Origin: Minisyncoccota bacterium
GTDB taxonomy: Bacteria > Patescibacteriota > Minisyncoccia > Minisyncoccales > PEYH01
Length of the DNA stretch: 7,553 nt
Assembly (NCBI GenBank): GCA_028713795.1
Contig: JAQTNP010000027.1
Span: 1-7,553, forward strand
Direction: 5' to 3'
Each line of letters begins with the position of its first letter. Positions within the stretch are counted from its first letter, which is position 1. The position numbers and the translations under genes were made by a program. Below, one piece after another: positions 1 to 4,924 of the stretch. The notes below the pieces were generated by a model, which was given only the letters and a program-made list of their open reading frames with translations, did not search any database and was not told the DNA's origin.

Positions 1-355
1 CTATAATCTTTTTGTAGATTTTTGTTGAAGTATAAAAATTTGCCATCTTCATTAAAACCTGCATCAACTTATCAAGATTAACGGTTTGAATACCTTGAGC
101 AGATAGTTCTGGTCGTAAAAGTCGGAAATAATCTTTTACAAATTGCTTTATTGTCTCACGGAACGATATAGAGCTAATCTGTACAGACTTTGTATGTTTA
201 ATGTCTAAAAGCAAGCTATTTGTTTTTTTAAAAATATATAAAAATACTTCGCCATTTAATGAAGGATCAATGAAACATGAGTTAACAGAATTATTATTTT
301 CTTCCCCTTGCAATCTTTCTTTCTTTTCGGTTTTTATTGTTCTTTTTTTTCTCAT
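1..355 (-). CDS. Unrecognised protein, 5' part only (runs off left edge)
   Basis: An open frame starts at ATG 355-353 and continues without a stop to the left edge, giving 118 codons here; the C-terminus lies outside. The N-terminus is strongly basic (MRKKRTIKTEKKER), followed by an Asn/Ser linker and then a mixed region with FIDPSLNGEVFLYIFKK, a hydrophobic/basic helix near SFRETIKQFVKDYF, and LMQVLMKMANFYTS near the edge. I see no signal peptide or membrane segment and recognise no family. The start lies 62 bp inside the end of the preceding minus-strand gene in another frame, so translational coupling is likely. No Shine-Dalgarno is visible. The only other in-frame start candidate near the junction is TTG 313-311. 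The smooth amino-acid composition over more than 100 codons and the gene order support a real gene. The start is less certain than the frame. Confidence 0.7.
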   Translation of the reverse strand, partial: MRKKRTIKTEKKERLQGEENNNSVNSCFIDPSLNGEVFLYIFKKTNSLLLDIKHTKSVQISSISFRETIKQFVKDYFRLLRPELSAQGIQTVNLDKLMQVLMKMANFYTSTKIYKKII

Positions 356-878
356 GGCCAGAATTATTTTCGGGCAATACGTAAGCTATTAAGTTATATC
401 CAACAGGATTCAGCTTATATGTCCCCCTGGCAGCAGCTTCTAAATAGCCGGCGTTTTTTGCGTTATTCAAAGTATCAGCAGCTCCATGTTTACCTACTGG
501 TAATCTATAACCCGCCTGTTTAAAATACTTTTCGATATCGTTCGTATTTATCACTTCTTTACGTTCTTTAACTGTCGCTACTTCTTTAAGGTAATAAGCC
601 ACTAATACTACCATTTGAATTGCAGACCTAGGGTTTTTCTGTTCCCTTAGAGTTCTTATATCTGGTGTATTCATGCAAGTCGATTGAATTGGAGTAGATT
701 TTGTATCTTTGATCGGAAATGATTGGTCGGGCATAGAAAGGTTACCATCTACATTAAGATTAGTAATTCTAAAACGCTCAATTACATATTTTATAATCCG
801 TAGCCGTTCGTCATCCTTTAATTCATTAAGGGATGACAAAATATCGTTAATAGCTTTTAATTCTTTATCTTGTTCCAT
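294..878 (-). CDS. Hypothetical protein, predicted winged-helix domain with basic tail
   Basis: This is a 194-residue soluble protein. Residues about 5-37 form a predicted helical pair (LSSLNELKDDERLRIIKYVI), like the short helical N-terminus seen in many uncharacterised bacterial proteins. Residues about 38-72 look like a low-complexity linker. Residues about 74-165 form a compact domain with the conserved-looking strings IRTLREQKNPRSAIQMVV, INTNDIEKYFKQAGYRLP, DTLNNAKNAGYLEAAARGTY and KLNPVGYNLIAYVLP. The helix, helix, then GKY-type hairpin order suggests a winged-helix fold. The last 20 residues are Lys/Arg/Asn rich, which fits nucleic-acid or ribosome contact. I recall similar unnamed proteins but cannot give a function. 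The ATG at 878 is the first Met of the frame and has no Shine-Dalgarno. It is followed by an overlapping gene on the same strand. Confidence 0.8.
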   Translation of the reverse strand: MEQDKELKAINDILSSLNELKDDERLRIIKYVIERFRITNLNVDGNLSMPDQSFPIKDTKSTPIQSTCMNTPDIRTLREQKNPRSAIQMVVLVAYYLKEVATVKERKEVINTNDIEKYFKQAGYRLPVGKHGAADTLNNAKNAGYLEAAARGTYKLNPVGYNLIAYVLPENNSGHEKKKNNKNRKERKIARGRK

Positions 879-967
879 AATGCTATTTTGTAGTTTAATT
901 TAATTTCGACCTTTTAATATTAAATATCTGTAACGTGTCCCGGTCTCTCGATACTACAACCTGACTG
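879..967. other. Intergenic gap between tRNA-Gln and the winged-helix gene
   Basis: These 89 bp hold no ORF and no convincing intrinsic terminator after the tRNA. There is a 12-bp AT-only palindrome TTTAATATTAAA at 913-924 and, on the minus strand, a weak TACAAA -10-like box eight to nine bases before the ATG at 878 with no matching -35. The downstream gene may therefore be read through from the tRNA/dnaX transcript or use a poor promoter. Confidence 0.5.
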
Positions 968-1039
968 CTGCGGGGCTAGGATTCGAACCTAGAGTATCCT
1001 CCTTCAAAGGGAGGCGTCCTACCGTTAGACGACCCCGCA
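968..1039 (-). tRNA. tRNA-Gln (anticodon UUG)
   Basis: Read on the minus strand, the 72-nt sequence folds as a full cloverleaf. It has a 7-bp acceptor stem (TGCGGGG/CCCCGCA), a D-arm with TAACGGTAG, a 5-bp anticodon stem CCTCC/GGAGG around loop CTTTGAA, a five-base variable loop, and T-stem CTAGG/CCTAG around TTCGAAT. The anticodon TTG sits at 1007-1005. The U1-A72 pair and discriminator G73 match bacterial tRNA-Gln. U1-A72 is also the pair used by the GatCAB amidotransferase when Gln-tRNA is made from Glu-tRNA. No CCA is encoded: G73 is followed by CAG, so CCA must be added by the nucleotidyltransferase. The gene starts 14 bp after the dnaX stop on the same strand and has no obvious promoter of its own, so it is probably processed from the dnaX transcript. 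Confidence 0.97.
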
Positions 1040-1053
1040 ATTATTCCTCTATC

Positions 1054-2163
1054 CTATTCTTTTTTATCTGTAATTTCAAGAATAGCAAGCTCTATCGGTA
1101 ATTGAGGAATTGGAGAATATTTCATCCTAGCCTGAGCTTCTAAAAATACCTTAAGAAATACTCTTAATTCCTTTTCTTCAATCTTTGCCATTTGCTTCTC
1201 AATCTTTTGCCTATCTTCAGAAGTTAAAGTATTTGTTAAAGAATTATTTAAATCAGGATCTATTTTGAATAGCAAACCATATCTAATGTAATCAATTAGA
1301 TTCTTGGCAAATTCAAAAGGATTAATCCCCTTTTCTACATTCTCATTAAAGAATCCTATTGCTTTAGCTCTGTCTTTTTTAATTAACAAATCAAAGAATT
1401 CAGAAATTAATTTAGAATCAATAATTCCTAAGAATTCTTTGATTTCCTCTGCTGTTATATGCTTGTCATTAATAGACTGAGCAAAAGTAATCACTTGATC
1501 TAATAATCCTTCTGCATCTCTGAATGCTCCTTCAGAATTAGCAGCAATTAATTCCAATGCATCATCATCTATCTTTGTTTTCTCTGCTTTAGCTATTGTT
1601 TTTAACTTTTTAACAATTTGAGGAACTGTTAATTTGTAAAAATCAAATCTTTGGCAGCGAGAAATGATAGTAGATATCATTTTATGCGCATCTGTAGTAG
1701 CAAGGATAAATATTACATGAGCCGGAGGCTCTTCCAATATCTTAAGCAATGCATTGGCAGCATCTTTTGATAATTGATGAGCTTCATCAATAATATATAC
1801 TTTGTATTTAAGGCGAGTAGGAGAAAATCTAGCCCCTTCTTTTAATTGGCGGATCTCATCAATTCCCCTATTTGATGCTGCATCTATTTCAATTAGATCA
1901 ATTGCCCTATTGCTGTTGATTTCCAAGCAGGCCGAGCATTTATTGCACGGTTCAGCTCCCTTTCTATCCAAGCAATTAACTGCTTTAGCCAGAATCCTGG
2001 CAATTGTAGTTTTTCCGGAACCTCTAGGGCCGCAAAAAAGATATGAATGAGAAACCATATCATTTTCTAAAGCATTAGAAAGAGTTGTTACAATATGCTC
2101 TTGCCCGACAACTTCAGAAAAATTCTTTGGCCTATATTTTCTATACAGTACTAGGTTGCTCAT
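1054..2163 (-). CDS. dnaX: DNA polymerase III subunit gamma (short DnaX)
   Basis: This is the ATPase subunit of the clamp loader, which loads the beta clamp onto primed DNA at the replication fork. The 369-residue protein begins with the family's usual MSNLVLYRKYRPKNFSEVVG. It has Walker A GPRGSGKTT (45-53), a four-cysteine zinc module (C64, C73, C76, C79), the conserved DAASNRGIDEIR (94-105), Walker B DEAH (126-129) and the sensor/arginine-finger motif SRC (168-170), followed by the helical lid and the collar domain. It ends soon after the collar. It lacks the long tau-specific tail that binds DnaB and the polymerase in E. coli (643 residues), so it is gamma-like by gene length rather than by frameshift. 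The ATG lies 23 bp inside the end of gtrA, no Shine-Dalgarno is seen, and coupling to gtrA is likely. tRNA-Gln follows 14 bp downstream. Confidence 0.97.
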   Translation of the reverse strand: MSNLVLYRKYRPKNFSEVVGQEHIVTTLSNALENDMVSHSYLFCGPRGSGKTTIARILAKAVNCLDRKGAEPCNKCSACLEINSNRAIDLIEIDAASNRGIDEIRQLKEGARFSPTRLKYKVYIIDEAHQLSKDAANALLKILEEPPAHVIFILATTDAHKMISTIISRCQRFDFYKLTVPQIVKKLKTIAKAEKTKIDDDALELIAANSEGAFRDAEGLLDQVITFAQSINDKHITAEEIKEFLGIIDSKLISEFFDLLIKKDRAKAIGFFNENVEKGINPFEFAKNLIDYIRYGLLFKIDPDLNNSLTNTLTSEDRQKIEKQMAKIEEKELRVFLKVFLEAQARMKYSPIPQLPIELAILEITDKKE

Positions 2164-2785
2164 TTTTAAATATTAATAGTTTGTAAATGATGAAATTCCA
2201 GACAGCTTCTGTTAATATGCCACATATTGGAGCAATCAGCCCTATCAACACTCCCCCGGACATATTTAGAGCCGGTCCTATTATTCTAGCAAATAACACA
2301 GTTATTGCCATATTAATTAATACACCAATACCTGTAAAGATATAAAAAAGGATAAATTCCTTTCCTTTAGCTTTTAATTCCTTTTTAAATGTCCACACCT
2401 TATTCCAGAAATAACTGTTAATGATACCCAAGGAATTAGAAAATACAGAAATTAAAGCATAGATAATGATATTTTTTTCAGTAATGCCAGTAATCATTAA
2501 CAAAGCATTTAAAACTCCTAAAGATATTGAGGCATTTAATGCTCCGACAGAAAGAAATCTAGCTATCTGATATATAATTGGAAACTTCTTTCCAATTAAA
2601 GAAGTAAATAACAACCAAATACAGATTAAACAAGGAAAAATTAAAGGTAAAAGATAGAAATATGAAATAGAAAACCAGTAAATCCCCTCTTGTATGCTAT
2701 CAATTACATTATGCCCTATGATAATAAAAAAAAGACCCATCAAAAATCCAATTATTAATCCTTTTGTCAGGTCAGATTTGCTCAT
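2141..2785 (-). CDS. GtrA-like polytopic membrane protein
   Basis: GtrA-family proteins are small integral membrane proteins linked to polysaccharide or teichoic-acid glycosylation, thought to move lipid-linked sugars. From ATG 2785 the protein has 214 residues. Two N-terminal hydrophobic segments (about 9-23 and 37-62) precede a GtrA domain with four more (about 74-98, 99-114, 134-157, 168-201). The key signature is NSYFWNKVWTFK (113-124) after the second GtrA helix; RFLSVGALNASISLGVLNAL starts the domain. The frame stays open to ATG 2830, but those 15 residues (MASCNHDFF and on) are not membrane-like. MSKSDLTKGLIIGFLMGLFF looks like a natural family start, and a promoter fits it. The gene diverges from cysS and overlaps dnaX by 23 bp. 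No glycosyltransferase neighbour is present, so the substrate is unknown. Confidence 0.88.
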   Translation of the reverse strand: MSKSDLTKGLIIGFLMGLFFIIIGHNVIDSIQEGIYWFSISYFYLLPLIFPCLICIWLLFTSLIGKKFPIIYQIARFLSVGALNASISLGVLNALLMITGITEKNIIIYALISVFSNSLGIINSYFWNKVWTFKKELKAKGKEFILFYIFTGIGVLINMAITVLFARIIGPALNMSGGVLIGLIAPICGILTEAVWNFIIYKLLIFKNEQPSTV

Positions 2786-2796
2786 ATGAGCAAATC
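2775..2796. repeat. Perfect 22-bp palindrome over the gtrA start codon
   Basis: The half-site GATTTGCTCAT is followed directly by its exact reverse complement, giving 11-bp arms with no spacer. The centre falls at the ATG of gtrA (2785-2783). The right edge overlaps the predicted gtrA -10 box by three bases and the block spans the predicted start of transcription near 2787. That is a classic place for an operator bound by a dimeric regulator. A transcript starting near 2787 would contain only half of it, so a DNA site is more likely than an RNA hairpin. Its binding protein is unknown. Confidence 0.6.
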
Positions 2797-2822
2797 GTAC
2801 CAAAAAGAAGTCATGATTGCAA
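2794..2822 (-). promoter_or_regulatory. Predicted gtrA-dnaX promoter
   Basis: On the minus strand TTGCAA (2822-2817) is 17 bp from TACGAT (2799-2794), which is preceded by TGG as in an extended -10. Transcription would begin near A2787, two bases before the gtrA ATG at 2785, giving an almost leaderless mRNA. The -35 hexamer is the same palindromic TTGCAA used by cysS on the other strand. Confidence 0.55.
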
Positions 2823-2845
2823 GAAGCCATTTTTAGGGCTAAAAT
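2817..2845 (+). promoter_or_regulatory. Predicted cysS promoter (leaderless)
   Basis: TTGCAA (2817-2822), a 17-bp spacer and TAAAAT (2840-2845) give a good sigma-70-type match. Seven bases downstream of the -10 box lies A2852, the first base of the cysS ATG, so the mRNA would be leaderless. No Shine-Dalgarno precedes cysS, which fits. Confidence 0.6.
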
Positions 2846-2851
2846 GGAATA

Positions 2852-4243
2852 ATGTTAAAGATTTACAATTCCTTAAGCAATAAGGCAGAGGTTTTAAAGC
2901 CAATAGACCAAAAAAAGCTCAAACTATACGTTTGCGGCATTACCGTATACGATTCTCCCCATATTGGCCATGCCAGGACATATATTGCCTTTGATATATT
3001 TGCAAAATATCTAAAAAGCAAAGGTTTTGCTGTTTCATATCTTCAAAACATTACAGATATTGATGATAAGATAATCAAAAAAGCCCAAGAAATCCATACT
3101 TCTTGGAAAATACTCACCAAGAAGTTTGAAAAGGAATGCCAATCAGCAATGAAAGCATTAAATATCACTTTTCCTATCAAATACGCCAGAGCAACAGATC
3201 ATATCAGGGAAATTGTAAGCCAAATCAGCAGATTAGTTAATTTAGAAGTTGCTTACAGGGCGGAAGATGGGATATATTTTGATGTTTCTACATTCAAAAA
3301 CTATGGAAAACTTTCCAAAAGAACTGCTATGCAAGCAGAAGATTCTGTTTCTAAGATAGATGATGCAAAAAACAAAAGAAACAAAGCGGACTTCTGTCTA
3401 TGGAAATTCTATTCAGGAATACCAAGCGAACCAAAATGGACAAGTCCATGGGGACCTGGAAGGCCAGGATGGCATATAGAAGACACTGCTATCACAGAAA
3501 AATATTTTGGCCCTCAATATGATATTCATGGAGGCGGAAGGGATTTGATATTCCCCCACCATGAAGCAGAGATAGCTCAGATGGAAACCCTATCTGACCT
3601 ATCCCCAATGGTAAGATATTGGATGCATACAGGATTCTTAATGGTAAATGGACAAAAGATGAGCAAATCTTTAGGTAATTTCATCACCATTAAAGATTTC
3701 CTGGATAAATATCCTTCAAGACTATTAAGATACTACTTTTCCAAGGCCCATTACCGCTCCCCTGTTGACTATTCTGACAAGGCAATAGAACAATCAGAAA
3801 ATGATTTAAGAAGAATTGATGAATTCATTCAAAGGCTTTCAATTCAGAAAGGAAAGGAGAAGAATAAAAAGATTGATTCGATCTTAAAGAAATCAAAAAC
3901 AGGTTTTGAATCAGCAATGGATAATGATTTAAATACTCCTCAAGCCATTGCTGTAATTTTTGAATTAATTAAATCTATTAATCAATTAATGGATGCAAAT
4001 CCATTAAATAAGTCACAAGTTAAAGAGATATTAGAAACATTAAAAGGATTTGATAATATCTTTAATTTCATTTTCGTAAAATTAAAGAAAAAGATAATTC
4101 CAAAAGAAATTAAAGAATTAGCAGAATTAAGAGAAAAAGCCAGAAAATCAAAGAAATGGGATGAAGCAGATATTTTAAGAAAGAAGATAGAAGAGAAAGG
4201 ATATATGATAAAGGATATAGAAGGAGGATATATTATTAGTTAA
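2852..4243 (+). CDS. cysS: Cysteinyl-tRNA synthetase
   Basis: This class I synthetase charges tRNA-Cys with cysteine in the cytoplasm using ATP. At 463 residues it has the usual bacterial length (E. coli 461). The Rossmann catalytic domain carries the HIGH motif (H37-H40 in SPHIGHART) and the KMSKS loop (269-273). A helical anticodon-binding region and the usual C-terminal ELREKARKSKKWDEADILR segment follow. In E. coli the cysteine-selecting zinc is held by C28, C209, H234 and E238. Here C28, H236 and E240 align, but the second cysteine is Asp211 (GWHIED in place of the common WHIEC). The rest of the active site (IHGGGRDLIFPHHEAEIAQ) looks intact, so the enzyme is probably functional. The ATG at 2852 has no Shine-Dalgarno, and an upstream ATG at 2844 hits a stop after two codons. 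The stop codon overlaps the U-tract of the terminator used by the opposite strand. Confidence 0.98.
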   Translation: MLKIYNSLSNKAEVLKPIDQKKLKLYVCGITVYDSPHIGHARTYIAFDIFAKYLKSKGFAVSYLQNITDIDDKIIKKAQEIHTSWKILTKKFEKECQSAMKALNITFPIKYARATDHIREIVSQISRLVNLEVAYRAEDGIYFDVSTFKNYGKLSKRTAMQAEDSVSKIDDAKNKRNKADFCLWKFYSGIPSEPKWTSPWGPGRPGWHIEDTAITEKYFGPQYDIHGGGRDLIFPHHEAEIAQMETLSDLSPMVRYWMHTGFLMVNGQKMSKSLGNFITIKDFLDKYPSRLLRYYFSKAHYRSPVDYSDKAIEQSENDLRRIDEFIQRLSIQKGKEKNKKIDSILKKSKTGFESAMDNDLNTPQAIAVIFELIKSINQLMDANPLNKSQVKEILETLKGFDNIFNFIFVKLKKKIIPKEIKELAELREKARKSKKWDEADILRKKIEEKGYMIKDIEGGYIIS

Positions 4244-4278
4244 AAAAGAGAGAGGCCAACCCCGAAGGGTCGGCCTCT
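4242..4278 (-). terminator. Strong intrinsic terminator of the orphan gene
   Basis: On the minus strand the 28-nt hairpin at 4278-4251 has an unbroken 12-bp stem: AGAGGCC, one G-U wobble, then ACCC/GGGT. It closes on a C(UUCG)G tetraloop, and CTCTTTTTT follows. On the plus strand the wobble becomes an A-C mismatch, the loop is CGAA and the tail is only GTGTTTCTG, so it is weaker for cysS. It is therefore best assigned to the minus-strand gene ending at 4294, with possible secondary use by cysS. Confidence 0.85.
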
Positions 4279-4293
4279 GTGTTTCTGTGAGGG

Positions 4294-4737
4294 TTATCTG
4301 CCTTCCACTGCCAACTGGACGAAGATACCGATCCTGACCCAGTTGGGGCCAAGACCTTCTATTCTGCAGTCGTTAGGGTATAGTCCAGCCGTCGCCATGG
4401 CTTTCCCAAAGTTAATCAGGAAGTCATTAAACGATAGACGGATCTCTACATACCCTACTGCCAGTTGATCGGCCAAGTCCACTCCGTCTCCAGACGGAAC
4501 GTGGACGTGATCTCTCACCCGTGGGCACCGGAGAGCGATACTAGTAAGCATCTCAACTAGGCTTAACCAAGCAGCGCTTTCCATTTTCTGCCCTTCCTCT
4601 GGCCAAATCCGCACGATTGTTTCTCCTCGGTAGTGACCAGCACACACTCGGACTCTACCCATCTCTTTATAAGAGATGGAGAATGACCCAACAGTTCCGA
4701 GCTTGCCCGATTCTTCTGCGTCCCACCTGTTCGGCAT
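4294..4737 (-). CDS. Orphan protein of unknown function in a GC-rich cassette
   Basis: This 147-residue ORF is about 53% GC and uses many CGN arginine codons, while cysS and dnaB are far more AT-rich and prefer AGA/AGG. I recognise no family. Residues about 9-45 suggest a beta meander (GSFSISYKEMG, RVRVCAGHYRGETIVRIW). An amphipathic helix follows (SAAWLSLVEMLTSIAL), then a polar stretch with DHVHVPSGDGVDLA, another helix (SFNDFLINFGKAMATAG) and a final strand (NWVRIGIFVQLAVEG). There is no signal peptide or clear membrane span. Three in-frame starts exist: GTG 4776, ATG 4755 and ATG 4737. I chose 4737 because GAGG lies six bases upstream of it. The gene has its own promoter, long structured leader and strong terminator, and opposes both flanking genes. 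The length of the open frame and the Shine-Dalgarno favour a real protein, but a structured RNA cannot be excluded. Confidence 0.68.
   Translation of the reverse strand: MPNRWDAEESGKLGTVGSFSISYKEMGRVRVCAGHYRGETIVRIWPEEGQKMESAAWLSLVEMLTSIALRCPRVRDHVHVPSGDGVDLADQLAVGYVEIRLSFNDFLINFGKAMATAGLYPNDCRIEGLGPNWVRIGIFVQLAVEGR
4483..4679 (-). repeat. Two short perfect hairpins inside the orphan ORF
   Basis: CCGTCT/AGACGG with a two-base loop lies at 4483-4496. A longer one, CCATCTCTT/AAGAGATGG with a three-base loop, lies at 4659-4679. They add to the self-complementary character of the cassette and could mean mRNA structure or a non-coding role. Confidence 0.5.
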
Positions 4738-4741
4738 GCTA

Positions 4742-4747
4742 CACCTC
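4742..4747 (-). promoter_or_regulatory. Shine-Dalgarno GAGGTG deciding the orphan start
   Basis: GAGGTG matches the anti-Shine-Dalgarno CACCTC, with six bases between GAGG and ATG 4737. It is the only well-placed ribosome binding site in the window; every other gene lacks one. It abuts, and shares one base with, a copy of the leader repeat ATGGTAGCG (4755-4747). Confidence 0.7.
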
Positions 4748-4763
4748 GCTACCATATTAGCCC

Positions 4764-4778
4764 GAGTGCTTTGCACTC
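4764..4778 (-). repeat. Small leader hairpin GAGTGC/GCACTC
   Basis: A perfect 6-bp stem with an AAA loop on the transcript lies between the large leader hairpin and the Shine-Dalgarno. It overlaps the GTG 4776 start candidate, which argues against that start. Confidence 0.5.
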
Positions 4779-4811
4779 TTGGATAGGCAGAGGTACTATT
4801 TGACCCTCACT

Positions 4812-4861
4812 TTGATGGTAGCGCTTTAAAGCCATGTCTAGCTACAAAGCGCTACCATCAA
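4812..4861 (-). repeat. 16-bp perfect inverted repeat in the orphan leader
   Basis: TTGATGGTAGCGCTTT (4812-4827) is exactly complementary to 4846-4861, with an 18-nt loop, so the minus-strand transcript forms a long stem. Only TTTAAAGCCATGTC-type sequence follows in the loop, with no U-tract after the stem, so it is not a terminator. It lies inside the predicted leader, between the promoter and the Shine-Dalgarno. Confidence 0.8.
4838..4858 (-). other. Possible six-codon upstream ORF (MVALCS, stop)
   Basis: In the orphan leader, ATG 4858-4856 opens a six-codon frame ending at TAG 4840-4838. Its start lies in the first arm of the leader hairpin. It has no Shine-Dalgarno. The downstream repeat copy reads MVARCS in frame with the orphan protein. 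It could be a leader peptide or merely a by-product of the duplication. Confidence 0.3.
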
Positions 4862-4893
4862 TTTCAAAGAACTATCATTTACTATCTATATTC

Positions 4894-4922
4894 ATTATAC
4901 CATATTTTACGTTTTCTTGCAA
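4894..4922 (-). promoter_or_regulatory. Strong extended -10 promoter of the orphan gene
   Basis: On the minus strand TTGCAA (4922-4917), a 17-bp spacer and a perfect TATAAT (4899-4894) preceded by TGG form a strong sigma-70-type promoter. The start would be near A4887, giving a leader of about 150 nt, unlike the near-leaderless genes around it. Confidence 0.75.
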
Positions 4923-4924
4923 TA

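Larger units (their letters stand above)
4738..4858 (-). repeat. Imperfect 18-nt direct repeat in the orphan leader
   Basis: Minus-strand 4858-4841 and 4755-4738 both read ATGGTAGCGnnnTGTAGC, identical at 15 of 18 bases. The three differing bases are CTT in the upstream copy and AGG in the downstream copy, where AGG forms the Shine-Dalgarno. The upstream copy is followed by TAG and the downstream copy by the ATG of the orphan gene. Confidence 0.75.

Noticed and set aside
270..375. Similar strings GAAAATAATTCTG and GAAAATAATAATTCTG as a duplicated start region for the left-edge gene
   Set aside because: The match is short and AT/Asn-codon driven. Only the first is followed by a start in the right frame.
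201..903. Plus-strand ORFs opposite the minus-strand genes at 201-392, 308-523 and 709-903
   Set aside because: They lie antisense to better-supported frames and have no family-like sequence. The same holds for those at 1802-2050, 6823-7077 and 7124-7411, and for the minus-strand one at 4882-5073.
913..924. TTTAATATTAAA palindrome as an operator
   Set aside because: AT-only palindromes of this size are common in such AT-rich DNA, and it is not placed on a convincing promoter.
1054..1070. A-rich AAAAAAG near the end of dnaX as a programmed frameshift site
   Set aside because: Codon phasing is AAA AAA G, not A AAA AAG, and both shifted frames stop within a few codons, so no tau tail would be made.
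2786..2830. gtrA starting at ATG 2830
   Set aside because: The extra 15 residues do not fit the membrane protein and have no ribosome binding site. The promoter and the natural MSKSD start fit ATG 2785.
4738..4776. Orphan gene starting at GTG 4776 or ATG 4755
   Set aside because: GTG 4776 lies in a hairpin with no Shine-Dalgarno, and ATG 4755 has only a weak GGG upstream. ATG 4737 has a well-placed GAGG. ATG 4755 remains possible.
4812..4861. The 16-bp inverted repeat as a terminator or transposon end
   Set aside because: No U-tract follows the stem on either strand, and there is no transposase, second end or target duplication nearby.
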